A DNA stretch of 64,000 nt from Streptomyces sp. GESEQ-35 (GCF_017948485.1 NZ_JAFFSX010000036.1:1-64000), one strand, 5' to 3'. Counted from the first letter of the stretch, positions 16,799 to 25,780 are shown. The notes: generated by a model from the sequence alone, not told the origin. Made by a program: numbers and translations.

Positions 16799-16870
16799 GG
16801 CCGTGTGCCCGAGTGGTTTAGGGGCTCGCCTGCAAAGCGAGTTACGTGGGTTCGATTCCCGCCACGGCCT
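16799..16870 (+). tRNA. tRNA-Cys (anticodon GCA)
   Basis: A complete cloverleaf: acceptor GGCCGTG pairs with CACGGCC at 16863-16869, the anticodon stem CTCGC/GCGAG encloses CTGCAAA with anticodon GCA, and the T arm has GGGTTCGATTCCC. The discriminator is U, the known identity base for tRNA-Cys. The next bases are CCA (16871-16873), so the 3' end appears to be encoded. Confidence 0.95.
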
Positions 16871-16885
16871 CCAAGAAAGTCCCGC

Positions 16886-17713
16886 TCAGTTCGCGTCCCG
16901 GTTCTCTTCGCGCCGTAGCAGCCACAGGGTGAACGCCAGGGTGGAGAGGTCCGTGTTCAGGGGGCGCGGGAGTGCTTCTCGCTCGGTCCAGTACAGGACC
17001 GTGCCTGTCGTGCCGTCGATCACGAGGCTGGTGTCGTCGGTGATGTGGCCGAGGCGTATCAGGCGGTTCGCTCCGGGCGGGAGGGTGAGGTCGCCGTCGC
17101 GCTCGTCCGTTCCGTACTCGGCGAGTGTCCGTGGCGGTACGTCCGTGTCCAGCGTGAACCAGGCGGCCTCTTCCGGCAGGCCCACGTCGCGCAGGAAGCG
17201 GCGGGTCGGTTCGTGGGTGAGGGTCGCGGGGAAGTCGACGTCCTCGAAGCAGACGATCGCTCCGGTGCCGAACTCCTCGTCCAGCAGCCGCGGCGGCAAG
17301 TCGAGGGCGAGGCCGCTGCCGGGCTCCGCGATCCAGGCGAGCGGGCGGATCAGGGCGCCCATGCTCCGGAACGCGGGCATCACGCCGCCCGTCCCCTCCT
17401 CCCACACCGTCAGCAGCCGTCGCGAAGCCACTGCCACGGCCCCCGGCCCGAAGCGCCCCGCATACGCCGCGAACTCGCCGCGCAGCCCGGCCAGTTCATC
17501 GGCCGCCGTCGCGAACCACACCAGCGTGCGGTGCATCGACGTGTCCACCGCATACGGAGCCAACTCGCCGCACACCGCCCCGTCCACCCCGAACGGACTC
17601 GGCTCCTCGTCACCCCGCAGCCCGTGGCCCGGCGGTGCAGCCACTTCGAACGGATCCGGCTCGTCCCCGGTCAGGGCGGTCACCGCGATGCAGGTCGCGC
17701 TGGTCGTGCTCAT
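16886..17713 (-). CDS. SUKH-4-like immunity family protein
   Basis: The 275-residue protein contains a SUKH-4-type pattern in its second half: TLTHEPTRRFLRDVGLPEEA, a LPPGANRLIRLGHI segment and a C-terminal VIDGTTGTVLYW strand. SUKH proteins are immunity proteins of polymorphic toxin systems. No toxin gene lies beside it, so it is an orphan or a housekeeping relative. ATG at 17713 has GGGGGA just upstream. It sits 13 bp beyond tRNA-Cys and reads toward it. Confidence 0.6.
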   Translation of the reverse strand: MSTTSATCIAVTALTGDEPDPFEVAAPPGHGLRGDEEPSPFGVDGAVCGELAPYAVDTSMHRTLVWFATAADELAGLRGEFAAYAGRFGPGAVAVASRRLLTVWEEGTGGVMPAFRSMGALIRPLAWIAEPGSGLALDLPPRLLDEEFGTGAIVCFEDVDFPATLTHEPTRRFLRDVGLPEEAAWFTLDTDVPPRTLAEYGTDERDGDLTLPPGANRLIRLGHITDDTSLVIDGTTGTVLYWTEREALPRPLNTDLSTLAFTLWLLRREENRDAN

Positions 17714-17883
17714 GGAATCCCCCGTGCATGAATGGTCGTTCACAATCCCCGAGCGGGGCGCGGCGTGGCAGCCGTCGAGCGCGGTCGCAGCCGCACCGTC
17801 CCCACGCCGAAGACACTACGCCGCACCACTGACAACGGCCCGTAGCCCAGCAACGCCAAGGGTGTTACGTCGCACACAGCCGG
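17714..17883. other. Intergenic gap
   Basis: 170 bp between the SUKH-like gene and the end of the xanthine dehydrogenase operon. It should hold the promoter of the SUKH-like gene. No hairpin terminator or operator was recognised. Confidence 0.3.
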
Positions 17884-18012
17884 TCACGCAAAGTAGATGC
17901 CGCCCAGCACGACCACCACCGCCGCGAACACGAACACCAGCACCCACACCAGCAACTTCCCCACGCCGGGCGGCGGTTCGTATCGTGGCGGCTCGGGGTC
18001 GGGGGCCGTCAC
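17884..18012 (-). CDS. 42-residue single-pass membrane protein coupled to xanthine dehydrogenase operon
   Basis: GTG at 18012 overlaps the stop of the molybdenum-subunit gene as GTGA, the same coupling used by every other junction in this operon. The product has a Pro-rich start (PDPEPPRYEPPPGVGK) and then one strongly hydrophobic helix, about LLVWVLVFVFAAVVVVLGG, ending GIYFA. No domain is recognised. Codons are fully high-GC. Position suggests an anchor or small accessory factor for the dehydrogenase, but this is only inference; it may be translated by chance coupling. Confidence 0.6.
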   Translation of the reverse strand: MTAPDPEPPRYEPPPGVGKLLVWVLVFVFAAVVVVLGGIYFA

Positions 18013-20318
18013 TGGCCGGTCACCACCGCCGCCTGCGGGCGGATCGGGAGGCGGTTGACGGGGCGGCCCGTCGCGGCGCGCACCGCGGAGGCGACGGCCG
18101 CCGGGGACGTCACCACCGGTACCGCGCTGGCGGCCTTCGCGCCGAACGGGGCGACCACGTCCCGCTCCTCGACGAGTTTGACGATGCGGATGTCGGGGGC
18201 GTCCAGGGAGGTGGGCAGGGCGTAGCCGGTCAGGTCGGGGTGGCGGATCAGTCCGCGTGCCGTGCGCAGGTTCTCCGTCAGCGCGATGCCCACGCCCTGG
18301 GTGACGCCCGCTTCGATGCGCGCCGTCAGCTGGACCGGGTTCAGCACGCGTCCCACGTCCTGGGCCACGGCCAGTTCGACGACCCGTACCGAGCCCAGTT
18401 CGATGTCGACGTCCACGACCGCACGGATCGCGCAGAAGGCGAGGCCCACGAAGGCGTCGCCCTGGCCGGCTTCGTTCAGGGGTTCCGTCGGGTGCGGGCG
18501 GCACTGGGCGGTGGCCCACAGTTCCTTGCCGTCCAACGCCTCGGTGACGGTGGTCGAAAGAACTCCGTCGTACGACGTGATCTTGCCGTCGGTGATCTGG
18601 AGCAACTCCGTGGACATGCCGAACTTGTGGGCCAGGGGCTGGAGCAGTTGCGTGCGGACCATCTTCGCCGCGCGCTCCACCGCGCCGCCGGACACCCAGG
18701 TGTGGCGGCCCCGGCAGCCCGCGCCCGCCGGTGGCTGGTCGGTGTCGACCGGGGCGACGTGCACCTCGTCGATGCCGAGTGTCTCCTGGACGATCTGCCG
18801 GGCGAGGGTGGTGAAGCCCTGGCCGGTCTCGACGGCCGCGCAGAGCACGGTGGCGATCCCGTCCTGGACCTTGACCGTCGCCGTGGAGACCTCGTCGGCG
18901 CCCTCGGCTCCGAGCATGTGCACCATGCCGAGGCCGTAGCCCACGCCCCGGCGCACCGCGCCCGGTTCGCCCGCGCCCTCGGGGCCGCCGGGCAGCAGCC
19001 AGTCCTCCTCGGGCGTGTCCTTGGGGAGCGCCGGGAGGGGGAAGTCCCGTACCGCCTGGAGGAGTTCGGCGACGGGGGCCGGGCAGGTCACCGACTGGCC
19101 GGTCGGCAGTACGTCGCCGGTGGCCAGGGCGTTGCGCAGGCGCAGCTCCGCCGGGTCGACGCCCAGCTTCTTCGCGAGCTTGTCCATCTGGGCTTCGTAG
19201 GCGGCGGCGACCTGCATGGCGCCCTCGCCGCGTACGTGGCCGGAGGGCGGGTTGTTGGTGCGTACGACCCAGCCCTCGATGAACGCGTTCGGGACGACGT
19301 ACGGGCCGCAGGCGAAGGACACCGCGGCGGCCAGCGCCTCCGAGGAGGTGTCCGCGTAGGCGCCCGCGTCCAGCAGGATCTGTGCCTCGACCTTGACCAA
19401 CTTGCCCTCGGCGTCCGCGTGGTGGCGGTACCGCAGCAGGGTGGGGTGGCGGTGGGTATGGCCCAGGAAGGACTCTTCGCGCGTCGCGGTCAGCTTGACC
19501 GGGCAGCCGGTCTTCAACGCCAGCAGGCCCAGCGGGAGTTGGAAGCCCTGGTCCTCGCGGTCGGCGGTGGCGCCGGGGACGCCGGTGACGACGACCTTCA
19601 CGCGGTCGGGCTCCAGGCCGTAGCAGGCGGCGGCCGTGTCGCGGTCGCTGTGCGGGTCCGTGGACGCGAGGTACAGCTCGACGCCGCCGTCCGGGCGCGG
19701 CACCGCGAGGCCCGCCTCGGCTCCTATGGGCGCCGGGTCCTGGCGGCCGATGCGGTACTGGCCCTCCACGACGATGTCGCCGGCCGCGTCCGGGTCGCCG
19801 TGGCGCAGCGGGATGTGGCGGATCAGGTTGCCGTCGGGATGCAGCGCTTCGGCCTCGAAGGCCTGCTCCGGGTCGGTCACCGGGTCGAGGACTTCGTACT
19901 CGACGATGACGGCGGCCGCGGCCATCCGCGCGGTGTCGGGGTGGTCTGCGGCGACGGCGGCGATGGGCTCGCCGTGGTGGCGTACGACCTCGGAGGCGAA
20001 CACCGGACGGTCGGCCGCGCCCCGGCCGTACCGGGGGGTGCCGGGCACGTCCTCGTGGGTGACGACGGCACGGACGCCGGGCATCTCGCGCGCGTGGGAC
20101 GTGTCGATCGACACAATGCGCGCGTGCGGGTGCGGGGAGCGCAGGACGGCCGCCCAGAGCAGGCCTTCGGCCCACAGGTCGGCCGCGTACGGGAACGTGC
20201 CCTCGGTCTTGGCGCGGGCGTCGGCTGCGTGCAGGGAGGCGCCGAGGCCGTGCGGGATCTCCTCGGGGGCGGGGGCTGCCTCCGCGGCAGTGGTCGCGGT
20301 GGCGGCTTCGTTGCTCAC
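18009..20318 (-). CDS. Xanthine dehydrogenase-type molybdopterin-binding subunit
   Basis: The 769-residue protein has the aldehyde oxidase/xanthine dehydrogenase a/b hammerhead domain (residues about 20-130) and the large molybdopterin-binding domain after it (for example AEAGLAVPRPDGGVELYLASTDP around residue 200, VRGEGAMQVAAAYE, and AAVETGQGFTTLARQI). The three-gene layout FAD, Fe-S, Mo is that of bacterial xanthine dehydrogenases or related hydroxylases; hypoxanthine/xanthine is the default substrate but is not proven by residues I can pick out. ATG at 20318 overlaps the Fe-S gene stop as ATGA, and its own stop overlaps the small membrane ORF. Confidence 0.9.
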   Translation of the reverse strand: MSNEAATATTAAEAAPAPEEIPHGLGASLHAADARAKTEGTFPYAADLWAEGLLWAAVLRSPHPHARIVSIDTSHAREMPGVRAVVTHEDVPGTPRYGRGAADRPVFASEVVRHHGEPIAAVAADHPDTARMAAAAVIVEYEVLDPVTDPEQAFEAEALHPDGNLIRHIPLRHGDPDAAGDIVVEGQYRIGRQDPAPIGAEAGLAVPRPDGGVELYLASTDPHSDRDTAAACYGLEPDRVKVVVTGVPGATADREDQGFQLPLGLLALKTGCPVKLTATREESFLGHTHRHPTLLRYRHHADAEGKLVKVEAQILLDAGAYADTSSEALAAAVSFACGPYVVPNAFIEGWVVRTNNPPSGHVRGEGAMQVAAAYEAQMDKLAKKLGVDPAELRLRNALATGDVLPTGQSVTCPAPVAELLQAVRDFPLPALPKDTPEEDWLLPGGPEGAGEPGAVRRGVGYGLGMVHMLGAEGADEVSTATVKVQDGIATVLCAAVETGQGFTTLARQIVQETLGIDEVHVAPVDTDQPPAGAGCRGRHTWVSGGAVERAAKMVRTQLLQPLAHKFGMSTELLQITDGKITSYDGVLSTTVTEALDGKELWATAQCRPHPTEPLNEAGQGDAFVGLAFCAIRAVVDVDIELGSVRVVELAVAQDVGRVLNPVQLTARIEAGVTQGVGIALTENLRTARGLIRHPDLTGYALPTSLDAPDIRIVKLVEERDVVAPFGAKAASAVPVVTSPAAVASAVRAATGRPVNRLPIRPQAAVVTGQ

Positions 20319-22168
20319 GCCTGGCCTCCGTCCTGTCCGTACGCCTGGTCATGCGGCTCGAACGCCGATGGGTTGACGCCGCCGGCGCCCGGGCCCGCCT
20401 GATGCGGGATACGTGCCTCGTCCGAGTTCGTCTCACTGTCGGCCGTGCTGTGCGCCTCGCGTTCGGCGACGACGTCCTTGACGGCGTCCAGGACGCCCCG
20501 GTAGCCGGAGCAGCGGCACAGGTTGCCGCACAGCGCCTGGCGGGCCTCGAGTTCGGTCGGTGCCGGGTTGCCCTCCAGCAGGTCGTGCACGGTCATCGCC
20601 ATGCCCGGCACGCAGAAGCCGCACTGCACCGCGCCGCACCGGGCGAGCGCCCGCTGCACGTCCGAGGGCTGTCCGTCTTCCGCCAGGCCCTCGACCGTAC
20701 GGACCTCGCTGCCGGCCGCGGTGACCGCGGGCACCAGGCAGGAGGCGACGAGCCGGCCGTCGACCTGGACGTTGCACGCGCCGCACTCGCCCTGCGAGCA
20801 GCCGTCCTTGGCGCCCGCGAGACCGAGCCGCTCGCGCAGTACGTAGAGCAGCGACTCGCCGATCCAGGCGTCGGTGACGGGCCGTTCGACGCCGTTGACG
20901 CGCAGGACGTACGAGGCGAGCGGGTGCTCCTCGCCGGGTGGCGTGGGCGTGTCGCCCGGGGTCTGCGACGCGCCGCGCTCGTCGCCGGCCTCCGCGTCGG
21001 CTCCCGGCTCCGGCTCCACAGAAGGCTCTACGGCGCCCTCAGCGGCCTCCGTGGCCCCTTGGGCACCCTCAGCCGCCTCGGCTGCGTCACGGGCCTTCTG
21101 AGCGAGCTGTGCGGCGGCTACGGCGGTCTCGTGCGCCGACCGTGCGGCCGCTGGGGCGCGTCCATCGGCGGGCTGTTGGGCGTGGGGCTGATCGTGCGGG
21201 TGCCGGGCGGGCGCCTCGCCGTGCTGTTGGGCAGGCGCGTCGCCGTGCTGTTGGGCGTGGGCCTGCGCGTGCTGCGCGTCGGTCTCCCCGCGCGTCTCCG
21301 CGTGCGGCTGGGCGGGCGTCCCCGGGCGCTGCGAGGGGTGGGCCTGCGGGTGCTGCTGGGCGCGGGTGTCCGCGTGCGGCTGCGCGGCGCCGTCCCCTCG
21401 CCCGTCCGTGTGCGGCTGAGCGGGAGAAACCGCGTGCTGCTGGGCCGTGGTGTCCCCGTGCTGCTGCGCCGGAGTGCCCGGGTGCGCCCTCGTGTACGCC
21501 TGCGCGGACACCTCGCCGTGCGTGTGACCGGGAGGAGCGTCGACCGCGGGCCCGGCTGCCTCGGCCGGAGTCGCGGTGTGCGCCGCGTCCTGCCCCCACG
21601 GCTGCCCGGCCCCCTCCGTCGCCCAGGGAGCGGCCGCGCCGCCGGGCAGTGTGGCCGGCGGTGTGCCGCCCCACTGCTCGACCAGGGACGATGTGGTGAA
21701 CTCGCCCGATTCGTCCGGAAGGTCACCGCCGGCGACGGGGATCGACCACTGCCCGGTCACGTCGTGGCCCGGCGCGGCGGCATGGTCCGCAGCCGAGCCC
21801 GCTGAGCCTTCGACGGTCTCGAAGTTCCACTGCCCGGTCGCCCCCGGGTTGTACCCGAACCGGTCGCTCCCGGCGTCCTGGGGCGCGGCGTTCGGGTCGG
21901 GCCACTGCACACCGTCGGCGGGCGCCGGCCAGCCGCCGGGGGCGGCGGGGTCGGGCCCGGCGGGCGGGGCGGGGTTGGCCGTTATCGGCGGCGGCACATA
22001 CCCGTGGCCCGGCGCGGCGAGCGGGTCGACGGAGGCCAGGAGGGCCTCGATGCCCCCTTCGGGGAGTTTCACGAAGGCGGTGGCGCCGTCGTCGTAGTCG
22101 CCCTGAGGCAGCGGATCCCAGCGGCCGCCGCCCTGGGGCGCGCCCTCTCCGTGCTGGTCGTCGGTCAC
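20315..22168 (-). CDS. Xanthine dehydrogenase-type [2Fe-2S] subunit with long repetitive N-terminal extension
   Basis: The last 200 or so of 617 residues are a normal two-cluster [2Fe-2S] subunit: plant-ferredoxin cysteines in KDGCSQGECGACN and the second cluster in QCGFCVPGM and CGNLCRCSGYRG. Such subunits are usually 150-200 residues. Here about 400 residues precede it: a Pro-rich start, two TGQW motifs, and a stretch (about residues 225-340) of repeats rich in Gln, His, Ala and Pro such as PAQQHGD, then an Ala/Glu helix. The extension is in frame without breaks. GTG at 22168 overlaps the FAD gene stop as GTGA. Confidence 0.88.
   Translation of the reverse strand: MTDDQHGEGAPQGGGRWDPLPQGDYDDGATAFVKLPEGGIEALLASVDPLAAPGHGYVPPPITANPAPPAGPDPAAPGGWPAPADGVQWPDPNAAPQDAGSDRFGYNPGATGQWNFETVEGSAGSAADHAAAPGHDVTGQWSIPVAGGDLPDESGEFTTSSLVEQWGGTPPATLPGGAAAPWATEGAGQPWGQDAAHTATPAEAAGPAVDAPPGHTHGEVSAQAYTRAHPGTPAQQHGDTTAQQHAVSPAQPHTDGRGDGAAQPHADTRAQQHPQAHPSQRPGTPAQPHAETRGETDAQHAQAHAQQHGDAPAQQHGEAPARHPHDQPHAQQPADGRAPAAARSAHETAVAAAQLAQKARDAAEAAEGAQGATEAAEGAVEPSVEPEPGADAEAGDERGASQTPGDTPTPPGEEHPLASYVLRVNGVERPVTDAWIGESLLYVLRERLGLAGAKDGCSQGECGACNVQVDGRLVASCLVPAVTAAGSEVRTVEGLAEDGQPSDVQRALARCGAVQCGFCVPGMAMTVHDLLEGNPAPTELEARQALCGNLCRCSGYRGVLDAVKDVVAEREAHSTADSETNSDEARIPHQAGPGAGGVNPSAFEPHDQAYGQDGGQA
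21160..21500. repeat. Repetitive coding DNA for Gln/His-rich peptide repeats
   Basis: Short imperfect repeats of the form (T/A)GTTGGGCGTG..CGTGCTG recur through this interval and encode the AQQH/AQPH peptide repeats of the Fe-S subunit extension. Unit length varies, roughly 24-39 bp. Confidence 0.6.
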
Positions 22169-23058
22169 GACAGTGCCCTCCCCAGTGCTCGTCGGGCCAG
22201 CGCGGCGACGGTGCGCCGCAGGTGCATTACGGCGGGCGGAAGCTGCGGTACGGAGCCGTCCTCGGCCGGTACCGGGTCGGGGATGCAGGCCGCGGCGACG
22301 TACTCCCCGAAGGCGGTCAGCGCTTCGGGGACGATCGCGCGGTTGTTGTCCCAGTCGATCAGCCGGGCGACCCACTGCTCGGCGTCCAGGGGCCTGAGCG
22401 GCATCGGCGCTATGGCCCCCACGGCGCACCTGACTCCGCGCCGGGCGGGGTCGAGGACCAGCGCGACCGAGGCGGCGGCGCGGCCGGGGCCGGTGCGGCC
22501 GGTCGCCTTGAGGAAGACCTGCGGGGCGTGCAGCAGCGGCACGCGCACGTACCCGATGAGTTCGCCGCCGCGCAGCATCTCCACGCCGGCCAGCAGGTGC
22601 GACACCGGGACATCCCGGCGGGCCCCGCCCGGGCCGGCGATGACCAGTGTCGCTTCCAGGGCCGCCAGCACGGGAAGCGCGTCCCCGGTGGGGGCGGCCG
22701 TCGCGATGTTGCCGCCCAGGGTGCCCGCGTTGCGGATCTGCGGCGGGCCCGCGGCGCGCGCGGCGGCGGCGAGCGCCGGGATGAGGGCGGCGAAGTCGGG
22801 GCGGCCCATGCGGGCGTGCGTGAGACCCGCGCCGAGCAGCGCGTGGCCGTCCTGGTACTGCCAGCCGCGGATCTCGCTGATCCGGCCGAGGCCGACCAGC
22901 GCGGCGGGCCTGAGCTGTCCGGAGTTGATGGCGGCCATGAGGTCGGTGCCGCCGGCCACGGGGACGGCGGCGGGCATGGCGGCGAGCGCCGCCACGGCCT
23001 CGTCCAGCGTCGTGGGCAGCGTGACGGCCTGCGCCGCCTGCGGTGCGCTCGTGGTCAA
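22165..23058 (-). CDS. Xanthine dehydrogenase-type FAD-binding subunit
   Basis: The 297-residue protein is a CoxM/XdhB-type FAD subunit: the N-terminal LDEAVAALAAMPAAVPVAGGTDLM dinucleotide-binding stretch and IRNAGTLGGNIATAAPTGDALP, then the CO-dehydrogenase FAD C-terminal domain. It passes electrons from the Fe-S clusters to the acceptor. TTG at 23058 is preferred because AAGGGG lies 8 bases upstream and the family begins there; the frame is open to 23223 but those residues look non-coding. It is first in the operon; the promoter lies in the ~230 bp before the GH20 stop. Confidence 0.85.
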   Translation of the reverse strand: MTTSAPQAAQAVTLPTTLDEAVAALAAMPAAVPVAGGTDLMAAINSGQLRPAALVGLGRISEIRGWQYQDGHALLGAGLTHARMGRPDFAALIPALAAAARAAGPPQIRNAGTLGGNIATAAPTGDALPVLAALEATLVIAGPGGARRDVPVSHLLAGVEMLRGGELIGYVRVPLLHAPQVFLKATGRTGPGRAAASVALVLDPARRGVRCAVGAIAPMPLRPLDAEQWVARLIDWDNNRAIVPEALTAFGEYVAAACIPDPVPAEDGSVPQLPPAVMHLRRTVAALARRALGRALS

Positions 23059-23294
23059 ACCGACTGCCCCTTCCCGCTGCCCCACCTGGTCCCACCTGTG
23101 CTGCCGTACGGTACGTGCTGACAGGGCGGACTTGGCAACTCTGGCACATCTTCGCAGGACCCGAACGCGGGGGTCCGCTAGGAGGCATTCGCCCCCCTCA
23201 CCAGCGAGATGGTCCGTTTTCACACGAGATCAACCGTGCGCTCGAATTGCCACTCTTCGGTGATGCTTGGGGTCTTTTTCACTGCCTGTTCCCA
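23059..23294. promoter_or_regulatory. Intergenic region upstream of the xanthine dehydrogenase operon
   Basis: This region, less G+C-rich near 23215-23300, must hold the operon promoter and the end of the GH20 transcript. I see no clear operator or strong hairpin. Confidence 0.3.
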
Positions 23295-24932
23295 TTACCT
23301 GTTCGGGGGCGCCCCCTCGATGGGACGGCCCAGAACGCCCGGCCGCCGTTGCCATGGCAGCGGCCCCGTGGGCGGCCGGTAGCCGACGCCCAGGGCGTCA
23401 AGTCGCCGGTAGTGGACGCCCATCCGCCGCTCGAAATCGGCGAAGTCCCGCTCCGCGGGGGCGGGCAGGCCGGTGCTCCAGGCCACCTCGGCGAAGGCCG
23501 CGAGCCTCGGGAACGTCTGGTAGTCCACGCGCGCGTGGTCCTCCATCACCTCGGTCCACACGTTGGCCTGAGTGCCGATCACATGGCCGGCCTGCTCCTC
23601 GGTGAGCTGCGGTGGAACCGGCTCGAAGCGGTAGACGTCCTCCAGGGTGCGCACGTACCCGATGGGCACGGGTTCGTCCTCGCCCGCGGCCTGGCGGTGG
23701 TCCAAGTACACCTGCTGCTCGGGGCACATGACGACGTCGTGGCCGGCCCGCGCGGCGGCGATTCCGCCTTGGTACCCACGCCAGGACGACACCGCCGCAC
23801 CCGGCGCCAGACCGCCCTCCAGGATCTCGTCCCAGCCGATGAGCCTGCGCCCGCGCGCGGTGAGCCAGCCGTCGAAGTGCGTGATGAACCACGACTGGAG
23901 TTCGTCCTCGTCCGCGAGCCCGAGTTCCTTGATGCGCGCCTGCGCGGTCGGCGACTGCTTCCACTGGTCCTTCCGGCATTCGTCGCCACCGACGTGAACG
24001 AACTCCGAGGGGAACAGGTCGAGGAGTTCCTCGAAGACCCCCTCGTAGAAGCGCAGGGTGTTGTCAGTGGGGGCGAGTACGTTCGGAGAGATCCCCCAGT
24101 CGTCCCAGACGGAGAGAGCGGTGGTGTCGATGACGTCGGTGTTGCCGAGTTCGGGGTACGCGGCGATGGCGGCCTGCGAGTGGCCCGGTACGTCGATTTC
24201 GGGGACGACGGTGATATGCCGCTCGGCGGCGTAGGCGACGATCTCCCGGATGTCGTCCTGGGTGTAGAAGCCCCCGTGCGGCTTCTCCTCCCACAGCGGT
24301 GAGGCGCGGTGGCCGAATTTCGTGCGCGCCCGCCAGGAACCGGCCTCGGTCAGCCGGGGGTACTTCTTGATCTCGACGCGCCAGCCCTGGTCGTCCGTCA
24401 GATGGAAGTGGAAGACGTTGAGTTTGTGGGCGGCCATCAGATCCAGGTAGCGCAGGACGCCGTCCTTGGGCATGAAGTGCCGGGCCACGTCGAGCATGAG
24501 GCCGCGCCAGCGGAAGCGGGGGGAGTCCTCGATCGTGACGTGCGGCACGGCCCAGGTGCGGTCGCGGCCGATCGGGGCCCTGCGGTACGCGTCGGGGCCG
24601 AGAAGCTGACGCAGCGTCTGGGCGCCCCAGAGGACACCGGCCGGGCTGCCGCCCTCGATCAGCACGCCGGTCGCGTCGCTGACAAGGCGGTACTCCTCGG
24701 GGCCGAGCCCGGGGACGAGTTGGAGCCCGATGCCGTCGTCCACGGCGTCGTCGAGTTCCCTCCCCTCGCGCAGCGGCAGACCGGTGGCCTGCCTCAGGAC
24801 GGTGCGCAGCCAGTGACCGACGCCCTCCGTCGCGGTTCCGGCGTAGAGCTGAGAGTGCACCGTCAGCCGCACCTCGCCTGAACCTGCGACGACGCTGCGA
24901 GGTGCCGGAATCAGATCCGTCGATGAAGTCAC
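23295..24932 (-). CDS. Beta-N-acetylhexosaminidase, GH20
   Basis: The 545-residue protein is a GH20 enzyme: an N-terminal GH20b-like domain, then a TIM barrel with FRWRGLMLDVARHFMP, HLTDDQGWR and the catalytic Asp-Glu pair in HVGGDECRKDQW near residue 315. It removes terminal GlcNAc/GalNAc from chito-oligosaccharides or glycans. No signal peptide is seen, so it is likely cytoplasmic and acts on sugars imported by the co-transcribed ABC genes. GTG at 24932 has AAAGGA upstream and lies 2 bp after the stop of the permease gene. The operon order is binding protein, two permeases, GH20; the ATPase is missing, as is common in Streptomyces, where MsiK serves several importers (recalled). Confidence 0.93.
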   Translation of the reverse strand: MTSSTDLIPAPRSVVAGSGEVRLTVHSQLYAGTATEGVGHWLRTVLRQATGLPLREGRELDDAVDDGIGLQLVPGLGPEEYRLVSDATGVLIEGGSPAGVLWGAQTLRQLLGPDAYRRAPIGRDRTWAVPHVTIEDSPRFRWRGLMLDVARHFMPKDGVLRYLDLMAAHKLNVFHFHLTDDQGWRVEIKKYPRLTEAGSWRARTKFGHRASPLWEEKPHGGFYTQDDIREIVAYAAERHITVVPEIDVPGHSQAAIAAYPELGNTDVIDTTALSVWDDWGISPNVLAPTDNTLRFYEGVFEELLDLFPSEFVHVGGDECRKDQWKQSPTAQARIKELGLADEDELQSWFITHFDGWLTARGRRLIGWDEILEGGLAPGAAVSSWRGYQGGIAAARAGHDVVMCPEQQVYLDHRQAAGEDEPVPIGYVRTLEDVYRFEPVPPQLTEEQAGHVIGTQANVWTEVMEDHARVDYQTFPRLAAFAEVAWSTGLPAPAERDFADFERRMGVHYRRLDALGVGYRPPTGPLPWQRRPGVLGRPIEGAPPNR

Positions 24933-24934
24933 GT

Positions 24935-25780
24935 TCAGTCCTTTACCGCGCCGCCCAGTCCGGAGACCAGCCGCCGCTGTACGAGTACGAAGAACACCAG
25001 CACCGGAATCGTCATCACCGTGGAGGCCGCCATCACCCCTCCCCAGTCCGGCTCGTCGGGCTTGTAGAAGACCAGCAGAGCCATCGGCAGGGTCGACTGG
25101 GAGGTGTCGCTGATGATGAAGGACTTGGCGAACAGGAAGTCGTTCCAGGCCGAGATGAAGGAGAACACACTGGTCGCCACCAACCCGGGGAAGACCAGCG
25201 GGAAAAGGATCTGCCACAGGAATCGCGCCCGGCTCGCCCCGTCGATGTAGGCGGCCTCCTCCAACGCCTCCGGAACGGCTTTCACGAACCCTCGCAGCAT
25301 CCAGATCGCGAAGGGCAGGGAGAAGGCGATGTGCGGCAGGATCAGCGAACCCAGGGTGTTCAGCTGGCCGAAGTCCCGCATGAGGAAGAACAGGGGGATC
25401 GTCAGCGCCTCCACGGGCACCATCTGGGCCACCAGAAACATGATCAGCAGGGTGGTCCGGAAACGGAAGCGGAATCGTGTCACCGCGGTCGCCGCGAGAA
25501 ACGCGATCAGCGCGGAGGCCAACACGACCGTGCAGGCCACCACCAGACTGTTGACGAAGTAACGGCCGAATTCCTGCTGCCCGAAGACCCGCCGGAAGGA
25601 ATCCAGCGAAGGCGCCAGCGTCCACGGCCGGGGCTCGGTCGACTCGATCTCCCCGGCCGGTTTGAAGGCGCTGAGCGCCATCCAATAGAGGGGGAAGGCG
25701 ACGACGACCGCGATCAGCAGCGCCGACGCCTCGGCGGCCAGCCGCCAGGGACGCCGTACCAGACCACGCACGAGATTCAC
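24935..25780 (-). CDS. Carbohydrate ABC transporter permease, MalG type
   Basis: The 281-residue protein has six predicted membrane segments and the CUT1 permease loop EEAAYIDGASRARFLWQILFP (split across residues 194-214) that contacts the ATPase. It starts at GTG 25780 in a GTGA overlap with the MalF-type permease. It forms the importer channel with that partner. Confidence 0.9.
   Translation of the reverse strand: MNLVRGLVRRPWRLAAEASALLIAVVVAFPLYWMALSAFKPAGEIESTEPRPWTLAPSLDSFRRVFGQQEFGRYFVNSLVVACTVVLASALIAFLAATAVTRFRFRFRTTLLIMFLVAQMVPVEALTIPLFFLMRDFGQLNTLGSLILPHIAFSLPFAIWMLRGFVKAVPEALEEAAYIDGASRARFLWQILFPLVFPGLVATSVFSFISAWNDFLFAKSFIISDTSQSTLPMALLVFYKPDEPDWGGVMAASTVMTIPVLVFFVLVQRRLVSGLGGAVKD

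Noticed and set aside
16799..16873. Phage or ICE attachment site at tRNA-Cys
   Set aside because: No integrase gene and no second copy of the tRNA 3' end were found in the window.
17884..20436. An 850-codon minus-strand frame through the xanthine dehydrogenase Mo-subunit
   Set aside because: It is an Arg/Pro-rich shadow in another frame. Only its last 42 codons, behind the GTGA overlap, are kept as a small gene.
23059..23223. A longer start for the FAD subunit at 23223
   Set aside because: The extra 55 residues do not match the family, and a TTG with a good ribosome site exists at 23058.
24935..25685. Upstream extension of the GH20 frame to 25685
   Set aside because: It overlaps the permease gene in another frame; GTG at 24932 is the family-consistent start.
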